The notes: generated by a model from the sequence alone, not told the origin. A stretch of DNA of 64,000 bases from Streptomyces kurssanovii (GCF_014649695.1 NZ_BMTN01000001.1:62001-126000), one strand, 5' to 3'. Positions 8,259-17,571 are shown, counted from the first letter of the stretch. Numbers and translations: made by a program.

Positions 8259-9881
8259 TCAGTCGACGAGCTGCTCGTACGCCGGCAACGTGAGGAAGTC
8301 CTCGTAGTTCTCGTCCAGGGCCACCTTCAGCAGCAGGTCGTGCGCCTGCTGCCAGTTGCCGGACGCGAAGGCCTCCTCGCCGACCTCCTCGCGGATCGCG
8401 GCCAGTTCCTCCGCAGCGACGTTCCTGGCCAGCTCAGGAGTGGCGCGCTCGCCGTTCTCGAAGACGACGCCCGCGTTGATCCACTGCCAGATCTGGGAGC
8501 GGGAGATCTCCGCCGTCGCCGCGTCCTCCATCAAGTTGAAGATGGCCACGGCGCCGAGGCCGCGCAGCCACGCCTCGATGTAGCGGATGCCGACCTGGAC
8601 GGCGTTGCGCAGGCCCTCGTACGTGGGCCTGGCGTCGAGGGAGTCGACGGCGATCAGGTCGCCGGGCGCCACGGAGACGTCCTCGCGCAGGCGGTCCTTC
8701 TGGTTCGGCCGGTCGCCGAGGACGGCGTCGAACGACGCCATTGCGATGGGCACCAGGTCCGGGTGGGCCACCCACGAGCCGTCGAAGCCGTCACCGGCCT
8801 CGCGGTCCTTGTCCGCCTTGACCTTCTCGAACGCGACCTTGTTGACCTCGGCGTCCTTGCGGGACGGGATGAACGCGGCCATGCCGCCGATCGCGTGCGC
8901 GCCGCGCTTGTGGCAGGTGCGCACCAGCAGTTCGGTGTACGCCCGCATGAACGGGGCGGTCATCGTGACCGCGTTGCGGTCCGGGAGGACGAACTTCTCG
9001 CCGCCGTCACGGAAGTTCTTGACGATGGAGAAGAGGTAGTCCCAGCGGCCGGCGTTCAGGCCGGAGGCGTGGTCGCGGAGCTCGTAGAGGATCTCCTCCA
9101 TCTCGTACGCCGCGGTGATCGTCTCGATCAGCACGGTCGCGCGGACCGAGCCCTGCGGGACGCCGACGTGGTCCTGGGCGAAGACGAAGATGTCGTTCCA
9201 GAGGCGGGCCTCCAGGTGCGACTCGGTCTTCGGCAGGTAGAAGTACGGGCCCTTGCCGAGGTCCAGCAGGCGCCGGGCGTTGTGGAAGAAGTAGAGGCCG
9301 AAGTCGACCAGCGCGCCCGGCACCGGGATCCCGTCCACGGTGATGTGGCGCTCGGCGAGGTGCCAGCCGCGCGGGCGCATCACGACGGTCGCGAGCTCCT
9401 CCGCGGGCTTCAGGGCGTACGTCTTGCCCGACCTCGGGTCGGTGAAGTCGATCCGGCGCTCGTAGGCGTCGATGAGATTGAGCTGGCCGAGGATCACGTT
9501 CTCCCAGGTGGGGGCGGACGCGTCCTCGAAGTCGGCGAGCCAGACCTTCGCACCCGAGTTGAGGGCGTTGATGGTCATCTTGCGGTCGGTCGGTCCGGTG
9601 ATCTCCACGCGGCGGTCGTTCAGGGCCGCCGGGGCCTCTGCGACCTTCCAGGAGTCGTCCGCGCGGATCGCGGCGGTCTCCGGGAGGAAGTCCAGGGTGG
9701 AGGTGCGTGCGATCTCGGCGCGGCGCTCGGCGCGGCGGGCGAGCAGCTCGTCACGGCGCGGGGTGAAGCGCCGGTGCAGCTCGGCCACGAACGCGAGGGC
9801 CGCGTCGGTGAGGACCTCTTCCTGCCGGGGCAGGGGCTCGGCTTCGACGATGGCCAGCGGGGACGGCGCTGGTGCGGACAT
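8259..9881 (-). CDS. aceB: Malate synthase A
   Basis: A 540-aa malate synthase of the A type (EC 2.3.3.9), which joins glyoxylate and acetyl-CoA to malate. Family blocks seen: [13 protein letters not shown] near residue 117, [13 protein letters not shown] near 210, and [22 protein letters not shown]. The length matches isoform A (about 530-550), not the 720-aa G form. It is cytoplasmic. No isocitrate lyase is nearby. Instead the regulator, allantoinase and allantoicase at 23.9-27.5 kb suggest it assimilates glyoxylate from allantoin. A half-perfect copy of the operator found in front of those genes lies 173 bp upstream at 10054-10068, supporting co-regulation. A strong terminator follows. Confidence 0.95.
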   Translation of the reverse strand: MSAPAPSPLAIVEAEPLPRQEEVLTDAALAFVAELHRRFTPRRDELLARRAERRAEIARTSTLDFLPETAAIRADDSWKVAEAPAALNDRRVEITGPTDRKMTINALNSGAKVWLADFEDASAPTWENVILGQLNLIDAYERRIDFTDPRSGKTYALKPAEELATVVMRPRGWHLAERHITVDGIPVPGALVDFGLYFFHNARRLLDLGKGPYFYLPKTESHLEARLWNDIFVFAQDHVGVPQGSVRATVLIETITAAYEMEEILYELRDHASGLNAGRWDYLFSIVKNFRDGGEKFVLPDRNAVTMTAPFMRAYTELLVRTCHKRGAHAIGGMAAFIPSRKDAEVNKVAFEKVKADKDREAGDGFDGSWVAHPDLVPIAMASFDAVLGDRPNQKDRLREDVSVAPGDLIAVDSLDARPTYEGLRNAVQVGIRYIEAWLRGLGAVAIFNLMEDAATAEISRSQIWQWINAGVVFENGERATPELARNVAAEELAAIREEVGEEAFASGNWQQAHDLLLKVALDENYEDFLTLPAYEQLVD

Positions 9882-10053
9882 GAGCTGTCACTTCCTTCAG
9901 CGAGCTTCACATGCTTCGCATGCTTCACGGGCGGTGCGGGGGCGCCGTGCGGCCGCCGGGTCGCCGGGTGACGGCACTCAGTGCCAGTGGCTCCGGGGTA
10001 CGGCCGAAGGCGCCGTCCGAGCAGTCAGGCGCTTCTGATCAGTGGATACTAGT

Positions 10054-10068
10054 TACCGCATGGTGGAA
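10054..10068 (-). promoter_or_regulatory. Probable IclR-type (AllR) operator upstream of aceB
   Basis: TACCGC-ATG-GTGGAA (plus strand) keeps the right half of the palindrome TTCCAC-N3-GTGGAA exactly and 4 of 6 positions of the left half. The perfect version stands between the IclR regulator and allantoinase genes (24898-24912). The location in the 253-bp upstream region of malate synthase fits allantoin-responsive repression. This is inferred from sequence similarity only. Confidence 0.5.
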
Positions 10069-10134
10069 GTTCAATGGTTTGTTGATATCGAGATTCTCCG
10101 GGTCGACAGACCGTGGCGCAGCGTGCCACGCCGT

Positions 10135-10749
10135 TCACCGCAGGTGCCGGAGATCCTCCGGGGTGTCGATGTCGTACGCCTGCGCCACGTCGCCGCACTC
10201 GACGAGCGTGATCGCGTCGGCATGGGCGCGCAGATACGCCCGCGCCCCCTGATCGCCCTCGGCCCCCGCCGCGATCCCGTCCCAGCGTTCCGCGCCGAAC
10301 AGCACCGGATGCCCCCGCCGCCCCCCGTACGCGGCGGTCGCCAGCGACGAACGGGAGCGGTAGGCCGCACGCACCCGCGCCACCGCCTCCGCGCCGATCC
10401 CCGGCTGGTCCACCAGCAGCACCAGAGCCGCGTCCGCCGTTCCCAGCGAGGCGAGCCCCACACGCAGCGACGACCCCATCCCCTCCTCCCACGCCGGGTT
10501 GTCCCGCACCACGCATCCGGTCAGGTCCGCCTCCTCCCGTACGCGGTCCGCCGCCGCGCCCAGCACCACATGCACCGGACCGCAGCCGCCCTCGCGCAGC
10601 GCCCGCACGGCGTGCTCGACGAGCGGCCTGCCCCGGTGTTCCAGCAGCGCCTTCGGCCGGCCGCCGAGTCGCCTGCCACCGCCGGCCGCGAGCAACAATC
10701 CGGCGACGACCGGCTGGTGAGGATCCGTCGGAGTACGAGGAGATGACAT
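10135..10749 (-). CDS. MobA/MocA-like molybdenum-cofactor nucleotidyltransferase
   Basis: A 204-aa NTP-transferase-fold protein with the nucleotide-binding signature LLLAAGGGRRLGGRPKALL near residue 17, an LVDQPG segment near 115 (the usual metal-binding Asp), and GRRGHPVLF near 143. Relatives cytidylylate or guanylylate molybdopterin, making the cofactor form used by xanthine-dehydrogenase-type enzymes. Next to malate synthase and sharing an operator theme with the allantoin genes, it plausibly serves a xanthine dehydrogenase that feeds purine breakdown. That link is inference, since no such gene is in the window. Same strand as aceB with 253 bp between them, so aceB probably has its own promoter. 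Confidence 0.8.
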   Translation of the reverse strand: MSSPRTPTDPHQPVVAGLLLAAGGGRRLGGRPKALLEHRGRPLVEHAVRALREGGCGPVHVVLGAAADRVREEADLTGCVVRDNPAWEEGMGSSLRVGLASLGTADAALVLLVDQPGIGAEAVARVRAAYRSRSSLATAAYGGRRGHPVLFGAERWDGIAAGAEGDQGARAYLRAHADAITLVECGDVAQAYDIDTPEDLRHLR

Positions 10750-10921
10750 GGGGACTCCTTATCCCATAAGAGGGCGAATACACGGACGACCGCCCGGTGG
10801 GGCACTGCTCCGAACGGGCGTTGCGCGCGCGTTCCTGCAACCGCCCGTGGGGCGGGCGTCGTCCGACGTGGAGAGCAGGGTGCGACTTGGATAAGGTGCA
10901 CCTTCCATACTGAGGTTCGCC

Positions 10922-12865
10922 ATGGGGGATCAAGAGTCGATGAGTGGCCGCGCACACCAGGGAACGGTCTTCAAGCCGCTGGGTGAGGACGATCCGAAAC
11001 ACGTCGCCGGATACAAGCTCGCCGCTCGCCTCGGCGCCGGCGGAATGGGCAAGGTCTACCTCTCCTACACGCCCGGAGGACGTGCCGTCGCCATCAAGGT
11101 GATCCGGCCCGACTTCGGCCAGGACGCCGAGTTCCGGCGTCGATTCGCGCAGGAAGTGCAGGCCGCGCAGCGGGTGCAGGGCCTGTTCACCGCGCCCGTC
11201 ATCGACGCCGACGCCGACGCCGAGCAGCCCTGGCTGGCCACCGCCTACGTCCCCGGCCCGTCCCTCGCGGACGCCGTGGCCCAGCACGGCAAACTGCCCG
11301 TGCAGACAGTGCTGTTGCTGGTGGCCGGTATCGCGGAGGCGCTGCAGATCATCCACGGCGCCGGCATCGTCCACCGTGACCTCAAGCCCGCCAACGTCCT
11401 CCTCGCCGCCGACGGCCCACGGGTCATCGACTTCGGCATCGCGCGCGCCGCCGACGCCACCTCGCTCACCAGCAGCGGGGTCACCATCGGCACGCCCTCG
11501 TTCATGGCGCCCGAGCAGGCCGCGGGCAGCCATGTCACCCCGGCCACCGACATCTTCGCCCTCGGCCAGCTCACCGCGTACGCGGCGACGGGCAAGGCGG
11601 CGTTCGGCGAAGGCACTTCGCACGGCGTTCTCTACCGGATCGTGCACGAGGAGCCCGACCTCACCGGGCTCCCCGACGAGCTGCGCGAGCTGGTGACACG
11701 CTGCATGGTCAAGGAGCCGGAAGGCCGGCCCTCCGTCGCCGAGATCCTGAGCATCTGCCAGGCGGCCAACGCCGAAACGGTGCTGCGGCGCCCGGAGGAG
11801 TGGCTGCCGAGCGCGGTCGCCGCCGAGATCACGACCCGCAAGGCGGCGCCCGCCCCGCCGGTCACCCCCGCGGCCGGCCAGCCGGCCGTGGCTCCGCCGG
11901 CCGCCGCCCCCCAGGCGCCGGCCGCGCCCGCCCCGACCCATCAGCCGACCGCGCACGCCGCACCGTCGACCCCGCCGCCCGGATTCGGTCCCGCCCCGCA
12001 GCCGCAGGCACACCAGCAGCCGCCGGTCCAGCCGCAGCAGCACATGATGCAGCCGCAGCACGCCGCGCACCAGCAGCCGGCGACCCAGCCGCAGCAGCCC
12101 ACGTACGGCTATCCGCAGGCGGGACCGCAGGCGCCCGGCTACGGCTACCCGCAGACGGCGCCGCAGCACCAGCACACCGGTCCTCAGCCGTACGGCACCG
12201 TCCCACAGCCGGGGCCGGGCGCCGCGCCCAAGAAGAAGAAAGGCCGCACTCTCGCCATCGCCCTGGTGGCCACCCTCGTGCTGGGCGGCGCCGCGGGCGG
12301 CGGCGCCTATATCGCGCTCTCCGACAAGGACTCGGGCAAGAAGAACGAGAGCCAGGACAAGGGTGCCCCCGAATCGTCCAAGCCCGCCGGCGGCACCCCG
12401 TCCGGTGGCGCCTCCGAGCCCGGCGACGAGGGCGACGGACTCGACACCGCGCCGGGCGACGTGGTCCCCGACCCGGAGCCCAAGACCTACACGGGGCTCG
12501 ACATCGTGAACAACTACCACGTCTTCCTCGACCACGACCCGGTCAAGCCCGTCAACGACGACTCCAACGCGGACTTCGAGTACGAGGGGGACCTCAACCA
12601 GGTCGAGACCGAGACCGGCCGGATGATCCTTCTCCGCACCGGGCAGACCGGCGACCTGGACACCTGCCGGAGCGACACCCGCTACACGACCACCATCGAA
12701 ACGGGGCTGCTGTCCAAGGGCTCCCAGATCTGCGTGCTGACGGATTCCGGCCACGTCGGGCTGCTCACCTACCAGGGCAAGTCGCCGGAGAACGACCCCA
12801 GCAAGTTCATCTCCGTCGATGTGACCGTGTGGCGCAACGCGATGGACGTCGTCCCGACGTCCTGA
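10922..12865 (+). CDS. Transmembrane serine/threonine protein kinase (PknB type)
   Basis: A 647-aa receptor-like kinase. The cytoplasmic catalytic domain (about residues 25-290) has the glycine loop LGAGGMGKVY, ATP Lys in VAIKVI, catalytic loop HRDLKPANVLL, Mg-binding VIDFGIA and GTPSFMAPEQA. All catalytic residues are present, so it should be active. A Pro/Ala/Gln/His-rich linker (about 300-435, with GYGYPQ-like repeats) leads to a KKKKG stop and a membrane helix at about 441-463. The outside part (464-647) starts with a charged low-complexity stretch and ends in a small unrecognised domain. It has no PASTA repeats. An ATG at 10940 is an alternative start. Upstream is the divergent MocA-like gene, with 172 bp between. 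Confidence 0.92.
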   Translation: MGDQESMSGRAHQGTVFKPLGEDDPKHVAGYKLAARLGAGGMGKVYLSYTPGGRAVAIKVIRPDFGQDAEFRRRFAQEVQAAQRVQGLFTAPVIDADADAEQPWLATAYVPGPSLADAVAQHGKLPVQTVLLLVAGIAEALQIIHGAGIVHRDLKPANVLLAADGPRVIDFGIARAADATSLTSSGVTIGTPSFMAPEQAAGSHVTPATDIFALGQLTAYAATGKAAFGEGTSHGVLYRIVHEEPDLTGLPDELRELVTRCMVKEPEGRPSVAEILSICQAANAETVLRRPEEWLPSAVAAEITTRKAAPAPPVTPAAGQPAVAPPAAAPQAPAAPAPTHQPTAHAAPSTPPPGFGPAPQPQAHQQPPVQPQQHMMQPQHAAHQQPATQPQQPTYGYPQAGPQAPGYGYPQTAPQHQHTGPQPYGTVPQPGPGAAPKKKKGRTLAIALVATLVLGGAAGGGAYIALSDKDSGKKNESQDKGAPESSKPAGGTPSGGASEPGDEGDGLDTAPGDVVPDPEPKTYTGLDIVNNYHVFLDHDPVKPVNDDSNADFEYEGDLNQVETETGRMILLRTGQTGDLDTCRSDTRYTTTIETGLLSKGSQICVLTDSGHVGLLTYQGKSPENDPSKFISVDVTVWRNAMDVVPTS

Positions 12866-12929
12866 ATTGCGTCCGCACGGTGGCGCACAGTCACCCGGAT
12901 GGCGTTAACTGGCCCGCACCCCTCGGGCG

Positions 12930-13313
12930 TTGACCACGACCCCCGGCGGGACCGTGGAGTGCACCAGGACGTGCGAGGGGCTGGCTTTGTTGCGGAGCGT
13001 GGGGCAGACGCGGGTGACAGGCAGGGGCAGTGGCGAGGAGCCGAGAGCGGCGGAGCTGCGGGCTGCCGTCGCCAGACTCCGACGCGAACTGGCGGGCTAT
13101 CCCGCCGAGTTCAGTGACCGGGGGATCGCGGAGGACGAACTGGCGGTGCTGGCGGCGATGGTGGCGGCGGGAGACCCCGAGATCCCGCGGATGCGCCGCT
13201 CGCTGCTGCTGATCGCGGGCGCCGTCGGCTCGGTGAGCGCGCTGTCGCCCGCGCTGATGCAGGTGCGCGCCGCCGTCGACCTCTTCGGCGAGGCCCCGCC
13301 GCAGCGCCGTTGA
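12930..13313 (+). CDS. DUF5955 family protein
   Basis: A short alpha-helical protein whose core (ELRAAVARLRRELAGYPAEF, then AGAVGSVSALSPALMQVRAAVDLFG) matches the actinobacterial DUF5955 family, of unknown function. The start is uncertain. The frame opens with TTG at 12930, but family members are usually about 100 aa, which favours GTG at 12999 or 13014. It stands 64-150 bp behind the kinase on the same strand and ends just before a very strong terminator that could end transcription of both. No signal peptide. Confidence 0.65.
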   Translation: MTTTPGGTVECTRTCEGLALLRSVGQTRVTGRGSGEEPRAAELRAAVARLRRELAGYPAEFSDRGIAEDELAVLAAMVAAGDPEIPRMRRSLLLIAGAVGSVSALSPALMQVRAAVDLFGEAPPQRR

Positions 13314-13317
13314 CCCG

Positions 13318-13371
13318 GTGGCCGCCCGACTCCGCCACCGCTGCACAGCGGTGGCGGAGTCGGGCGGCCAC
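13318..13371 (+). terminator. Very strong hairpin terminator
   Basis: Perfect 25-bp inverted repeat (13318-13342 with 13347-13371) around a 4-nt loop, starting 4 bp after the DUF5955 stop codon. It is the longest perfect stem in the window. The following 224 bp (13372-13595) show nothing recognisable. Confidence 0.88.
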
Positions 13372-13595
13372 AGGTCGGTGGCACACGGTACGGGCGGCGG
13401 CTGGGCCGACCCCGGAGCGGCTCCACCGGTTGTCGTCCGGTGCGCCCGCCTCCACGGACTACGTGATCACACGCATCTCTTCGCTCCTCGTGCTCCGCAC
13501 GGATCCGGTCCGCCGGGCGGCGGCACGATGCGGCGGGTGTCCGGGCCGCGCCGTGCCGCCGCCCCGGTGGCGTCCCGGCGCACGCGGTGACGCGG

Positions 13596-13769
13596 TCAGC
13601 GCCTGAATCCGTGCTTCGAATGCTCCTTGGTTTCGCGGGCCCTGCCCCGTGTCTCCAGGGCGGCTCCCTTGGCCGCGGTGGTCTCCTTGCCCATCGCGTG
13701 GGCCGCCTTCCGCACGGCCCTGCCGACAACCTGCTCGGCCTTGGCCTTGGCCTTCTCTCCGGCACTCAT
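13596..13769 (-). CDS. CsbD-like small stress protein
   Basis: A 57-aa, very Ala/Lys-rich, hydrophilic helical protein (MSAGEKAKAKAEQVVGRAVR, then GKETTAAKGAALETRGRARETKE). The alternating G-x-K/KG pattern is that of the CsbD-like family, small general-stress proteins under sigma-factor control in other bacteria. The ATG at 13769 has an AAAGGA site 6 nt upstream. The longer frame from 13856 has no such site. It lies 136 bp after the response regulator on the same strand, far enough for its own promoter. Confidence 0.75.
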   Translation of the reverse strand: MSAGEKAKAKAEQVVGRAVRKAAHAMGKETTAAKGAALETRGRARETKEHSKHGFRR

Positions 13770-13905
13770 GTCGGTCCTTTCGTAGTCTCCACCTCTGCGG
13801 CTGCCCGAGCCGCAGGAGTGGAAACCGATCGCTTCGCGCGAGGGAGACCGGCGCAAGGCCCCCGCCGCGTCGCGTTCGCGCCCCCGGAGCCGGGACCGTG
13901 CGGGA

Positions 13906-14538
13906 TCACCGTCGGATCAGCCTCCGCGCCGTCGCCGCCGCCACAGCCGACGTGCGAGAGTCGACGCCCAGCTTGGCGAAGATGTGCACCAGGTGGGACT
14001 TCACCGTCGCCTGGCTCAGGAACAGCTTCTTGCTGATCTGTTGGTTCGACAGGCCGTCGCCCACCAGCTGGAGCACCTCCAGCTCACGCTTGGTCAGCGC
14101 CTGCGCCGGGGTGCGCATACGGTCCATGAGGCGGTGCGCCACCGCCGGGGCCAGCGCGGACCGGCCGGCCGCCGCCGTGCGGACCGCCGCGGCCAGTTCC
14201 TCCGGCGGAGCGTCCTTCAGCAGATAGCCCGCCGCGCCGGCCTCCACCGCCGCGAGGATGTCCGCGTCGGTGTCATACGTGGTGAGGATCAGCACCCGGG
14301 GGCCGTCCGGGAGCGCGCTGATCGCCGCCGTCGCCTCCGAGCCGTGGATGCCCGGGCCGAACTGGAGGTCCATCAGCACCACGTCGACACCGCCCACCGC
14401 GGCCCGCCGCACCGCCGCCTCCGCGGTCGCCGCCTCGCCGACGACCTCGAAGTCGGTCTCGGTGTCGAGGACCGCGCGCAGTCCCGCCCGTACGACGGGA
14501 TGGTCGTCGGCGAGCAGCAGACGGATGGGCCCGGTCAT
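13906..14538 (-). CDS. NarL/FixJ-family response regulator
   Basis: A 210-aa two-component regulator. The N-terminal receiver (about 1-120) shows the acidic pair in LLADDHP, phospho-acceptor Asp in VVLMDLQF, Thr in ILTTYD and Lys in YLLKDAPPEEL. The C-terminal LuxR-type helix-turn-helix (about 145-205) contains LTKRELEVLQLVGDGLSNQQI and QATVKSHLVHIFAKLG. Its ATG overlaps the stop of the upstream histidine kinase (ATGA), so the pair is translationally coupled. The ABC exporter transcribed divergently from the kinase is the likely target (inference). Confidence 0.93.
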   Translation of the reverse strand: MTGPIRLLLADDHPVVRAGLRAVLDTETDFEVVGEAATAEAAVRRAAVGGVDVVLMDLQFGPGIHGSEATAAISALPDGPRVLILTTYDTDADILAAVEAGAAGYLLKDAPPEELAAAVRTAAAGRSALAPAVAHRLMDRMRTPAQALTKRELEVLQLVGDGLSNQQISKKLFLSQATVKSHLVHIFAKLGVDSRTSAVAAATARRLIRR

Positions 14539-15713
14539 GCGGCGCGCTCCGTGGCGGGCAGCGGCAGGGTGAGGGCGACGGCCGTGCCCTGGCCGGGCGT
14601 GGACTCGACGCTCAGCCTCCCGCCGAGCGAGCTCGCCCGCGAGCGCATCGCGCGCAGCCCGAAGCCGCCGTCGCCGCTGGGTGCCGCGTCGGGGTCGAAG
14701 CCCCGGCCGTCGTCGACGACGTCCAGCGACACCGAGGTGTCCATGTAGCTGAGGGTGATCTCCGCCCGCGAGGCGGCAGCATGGCGCTCGGTGTTGGCGA
14801 GCGCCGACTGCGCGGTCCGCAGCAGTGCCACCTCGTACGGCGTGGGCAGCTCCACGGGCGTGCCGCTGACGTCGAACCGCACCACAGGGCCGTTGGCCTT
14901 CGCGCACAGCCGCTCCAGCGCGCCGGCCAGCGAGCCGCGTTCCAGGTCCGGCGGGGAGAGGGCACGGACGAACCGGCGGGCCTCGGCCAGGTTGTCCTGC
15001 GCCGCACGACGCGCCTGCCGGACGTGCCGGGCGGCCGGGTCGTCCTCGTCCAAGGCCCGTTCCGCGGCGCGCAGCAGCAGCTGGATGCTGGACAGGCCCT
15101 GTGCGAGCGTGTCGTGGATCTCGCGGGCGAGCCGTTCCCGTTCGGCCAGCGTCCCCGCTGTGCGCTCGGCGGCGGCGAGTTCGGCGCGGGTGGAGACCAG
15201 TTCCTCGATCAGCCGGCGGCGGCTCTCGCTCTCCCGGTACAGCGCCTGGTAGCCGAGCACGGTCGCCACCGCGACGGCCGCGCCCAACAACGGTCCGATG
15301 AACGTGCCCGGGGTGACCGTCTGCCCGTGCAGCAGGAAGCTCCCGATCGCGGCGGCGGCCGTCGCCGCCACGGCGGCCAGGCCCCACCGCACCGGCAGCA
15401 GATGCAGCTGGAGGAAGTACAGCGGGAACGCCACCCACAGTGCGTCCGGCGAAAGGACCAGCAGCGCCAGCCACGCCGCGCCGAGTGCCGCCAGCCACAG
15501 GGCTGCGGCACTCGCGGAGCGATGCACTCCGGGAGTGAGGACACCCGCCGCGTACACGGCCACGACCAGCGCGGCCGTGGTCACGACCGCGTACGCCTGC
15601 GGCTCGCCGCCGGTGACGGCCCGCGCGGCGGCCAGCGCCAGCAGTCCGGCCATCAGGGCATGCAGACACACGCGCAGTACGCGCACGACGGGGGTCAGGG
15701 TCCGGGAGTCCAT
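14535..15713 (-). CDS. Sensor histidine kinase (HisKA_3 type)
   Basis: A 392-aa membrane kinase. Five or six hydrophobic segments fill residues 10-165 with little outside loop, suggesting detection of a membrane-embedded or envelope signal. A short coiled coil leads to the dimerisation/phospho-acceptor helix RLAREIHDTLAQGLSSIQ with His near residue 199, then an HATPase_c domain with an N-box-like NTERHA and G-boxes DDGRGFDP and GGFGLRAMRSR. The ATG at 15713 (MDSRTLTP) is chosen because the longer frame from 15836 crosses the divergent promoter. It shares 110 bp of upstream DNA with the ABC permease gene. Confidence 0.92.
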   Translation of the reverse strand: MDSRTLTPVVRVLRVCLHALMAGLLALAAARAVTGGEPQAYAVVTTAALVVAVYAAGVLTPGVHRSASAAALWLAALGAAWLALLVLSPDALWVAFPLYFLQLHLLPVRWGLAAVAATAAAAIGSFLLHGQTVTPGTFIGPLLGAAVAVATVLGYQALYRESESRRRLIEELVSTRAELAAAERTAGTLAERERLAREIHDTLAQGLSSIQLLLRAAERALDEDDPAARHVRQARRAAQDNLAEARRFVRALSPPDLERGSLAGALERLCAKANGPVVRFDVSGTPVELPTPYEVALLRTAQSALANTERHAAASRAEITLSYMDTSVSLDVVDDGRGFDPDAAPSGDGGFGLRAMRSRASSLGGRLSVESTPGQGTAVALTLPLPATERAA

Positions 15714-15749
15714 GGTCACTCCAGCGTAAGCACGGCGCCGGGTGACCGG

Positions 15750-15767
15750 CTCAATCAAAAGGTTGAG
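15750..15767. promoter_or_regulatory. Inverted repeat in the kinase/ABC divergent promoter
   Basis: CTCAA at 15750-15754 and TTGAG at 15763-15767, with an AT-rich 8-bp spacer (TCAAAAGG), in the 110-bp intergenic region between the sensor kinase and the ABC permease. It is a candidate response-regulator site serving one or both genes. The arms are short and the call is tentative. Confidence 0.3.
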
Positions 15768-15823
15768 ACGGATACGCACCGGAGCGCGATGTCCGGGCAT
15801 GCCGTGCGCACCAGGCTGGAGCC

Positions 15824-16888
15824 ATGTTCGTCGCATGGAGAGACCTTCGCTTCGCCAAAGGGCGGTTCGCGCTGATGGGCACGGTCGTCGTGCTGATCAC
15901 CCTGCTGGTGGGACTGCTGTCCGGGCTCACCGCCGGCCTGGCCAGGGAGAACACCTCGGCCGTCACCGGCCTGCCGGCCGACCGCCTGGCCTTCGCCGCG
16001 CCACCGGGCGGCCGGCCCGTCTCGTTCGCGAACTCGGCCGTCACCCCGAGCCAGTGGCACGGGTGGGCCGCCCGCCCCGGCGTCAGGGCCGCCGCCCCGC
16101 TGGGCATCCGTACGCTGGACGCGACCGCAGGGAAGCGTACGGCCGCCGTCTCCGCCTTCGGCAGTGAGCCGTCGGCCGGGCTCGCGCCGCGTCCGGTGCG
16201 CTCCGGCGAGGTCGTGCTCTCCGAGCCGGCCGCGGACGAGCTCGGACTGCGGGCGGGCGACCGGTTCCGGCTGGGCACCCTGGACGCGGCCGTCGCCGCC
16301 GTCGAGGGCGACGCCTCCTACTCCCACACCCCCGTCGTCTGGACGGCGCTCGACGACTGGCAGCGCCTCTCAACGGGCCCGGCGGCGACCGTGATCGCGC
16401 TGACCACCACCGGCGGTGCCGACATCGCCGCTGCCGACGAGGCGATCGGCACGCAGACCCGCACCGTCGACGACGCGCTGGACGCCATCGGCTCCTACCG
16501 GTCGGAGAACGGCTCGCTGCAACTGATGCGCGGCTTCCTGTTCGCGATCTCGGCCCTCGTCATCGGGGCGTTCTTCACGGTGTGGACGATCCAGCGCAGC
16601 GGTGACGTGGCCGTGCTCAAGGCGCTGGGCGCCTCCACCCGCTACCTGCTGTGCGACGCCCTCGGGCAGGCGGTGGTGATGCTCGCCGCCGGGGCCCTGC
16701 TCGGCACCGGGCTCGCGGCCGGTGCCGGGGTGCTGATCGGGGGCGGCGACGTGCCTTTCGTGCTCGACGCCCCGACCGTCCTCGTCCCGGCCGCCGTGAT
16801 GATCGTCCTCGGCGCGGCCGGGGCGGCCCTGTCCGTCCGACGGATCACCGCCGTCGACCCGCTGACCGCCCTGGGGAGCGCACGATGA
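15824..16888 (+). CDS. FtsX/MacB-type ABC transporter permease
   Basis: A 354-aa permease with the MacB/FtsX layout: one N-terminal membrane helix (about 17-39), a 190-residue extracytoplasmic domain, then three helices (about 235-257, 278-303, 315-337). The last part carries the family's ALGASTRYLL cytoplasmic loop and ends VRRITAVDPLTALG. Such permeases usually export lipids, peptides or antibiotics, or act as mechanotransmitters. The substrate is unknown here. Its stop overlaps the ATPase start (ATGA), so they form one unit. It is divergent from a two-component system that likely controls it, an arrangement common in drug- and peptide-resistance loci. Confidence 0.88.
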   Translation: MFVAWRDLRFAKGRFALMGTVVVLITLLVGLLSGLTAGLARENTSAVTGLPADRLAFAAPPGGRPVSFANSAVTPSQWHGWAARPGVRAAAPLGIRTLDATAGKRTAAVSAFGSEPSAGLAPRPVRSGEVVLSEPAADELGLRAGDRFRLGTLDAAVAAVEGDASYSHTPVVWTALDDWQRLSTGPAATVIALTTTGGADIAAADEAIGTQTRTVDDALDAIGSYRSENGSLQLMRGFLFAISALVIGAFFTVWTIQRSGDVAVLKALGASTRYLLCDALGQAVVMLAAGALLGTGLAAGAGVLIGGGDVPFVLDAPTVLVPAAVMIVLGAAGAALSVRRITAVDPLTALGSAR

Positions 16889-17571
16889 GCCTGCTGCTCG
16901 ACGACATCACCCTCACCTATCCCGACGGCCGGGGGCGGCTGACCGCCCTCGACCGGGTCGCGCTCGACGTTCCCGCCGGTTCGCTGACCGCCGTCGTGGG
17001 ACCGTCGGGTTCCGGCAAGTCCAGCCTGCTGGCCGTCGCGGCGACCCTGGTCACCCCCGACAGCGGCCGGATCGTCGTGGACGGCGCCGACACGGCCGGG
17101 CTCGGCCCGGCGGCCAAGGCCGCCTTGCGCCGGGAGCGCATCGGCATCGTCTTCCAGCAGCCGAACCTCCTGCCGTCGTTGACGGCGGCGGAGCAGTTGC
17201 AGGTGATGGCCCATGTCTCCGGCCGGCTCGAGCGCACCGCCCGCGGCAGGGCCCTCGAACTGCTCGACGCGGTCGGCCTCGCGGCGGAGGCCGGCCGTCG
17301 GCCGCACCAGCTGTCGGGGGGCCAGCGCCAGCGGGTGAACATCGCCCGCGCGCTGATGAACGACCCGTCCGTGCTCCTCGTCGACGAGCCGACCAGCGCG
17401 CTCGACCACGAGCGGGGCGCTGCGGTCCTGGACCTGCTGGTGGGCCTGACCCGCGAACGGGCCACGGCGACGGTGTTGGTGACGCACGACCTGGCGCATC
17501 TGGAACGGATGGACCGCACGGTCACCATGACGGACGGCCGGCTGACGCCCGCGCCCGCCGCGTCCCGCTGA
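16885..17571 (+). CDS. ABC transporter ATP-binding protein (MacB/LolD type)
   Basis: A 228-aa ATPase partner of the permease. Walker A GPSGSGKSS (residue about 37), Q-loop VFQQPNLLPS, signature LSGGQRQRVNIARAL, Walker B VLLVDEPTSALD and switch His in VTHDLAHLE are all present. The ATG at 16885 overlaps the permease stop. The sequence is closest to the MacB/LolD/FtsE-like exporter group. The unit ends here, and the next gene has its own promoter region. Confidence 0.93.
   Translation: MSLLLDDITLTYPDGRGRLTALDRVALDVPAGSLTAVVGPSGSGKSSLLAVAATLVTPDSGRIVVDGADTAGLGPAAKAALRRERIGIVFQQPNLLPSLTAAEQLQVMAHVSGRLERTARGRALELLDAVGLAAEAGRRPHQLSGGQRQRVNIARALMNDPSVLLVDEPTSALDHERGAAVLDLLVGLTRERATATVLVTHDLAHLERMDRTVTMTDGRLTPAPAASR

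Noticed and set aside
8187-9971. Long plus-strand open frame opposite malate synthase
   Set aside because: Antisense shadow. The minus strand is clearly aceB.
10049-12754. 901-codon minus-strand frame opposite the Ser/Thr kinase
   Set aside because: Low-complexity shadow (Gly/Arg/Leu runs) with no domain. The kinase is intact on the other strand.
16083-16394. Short overlapping frames within the ABC permease
   Set aside because: Shadows in alternative frames. The permease frame has the expected helix pattern.
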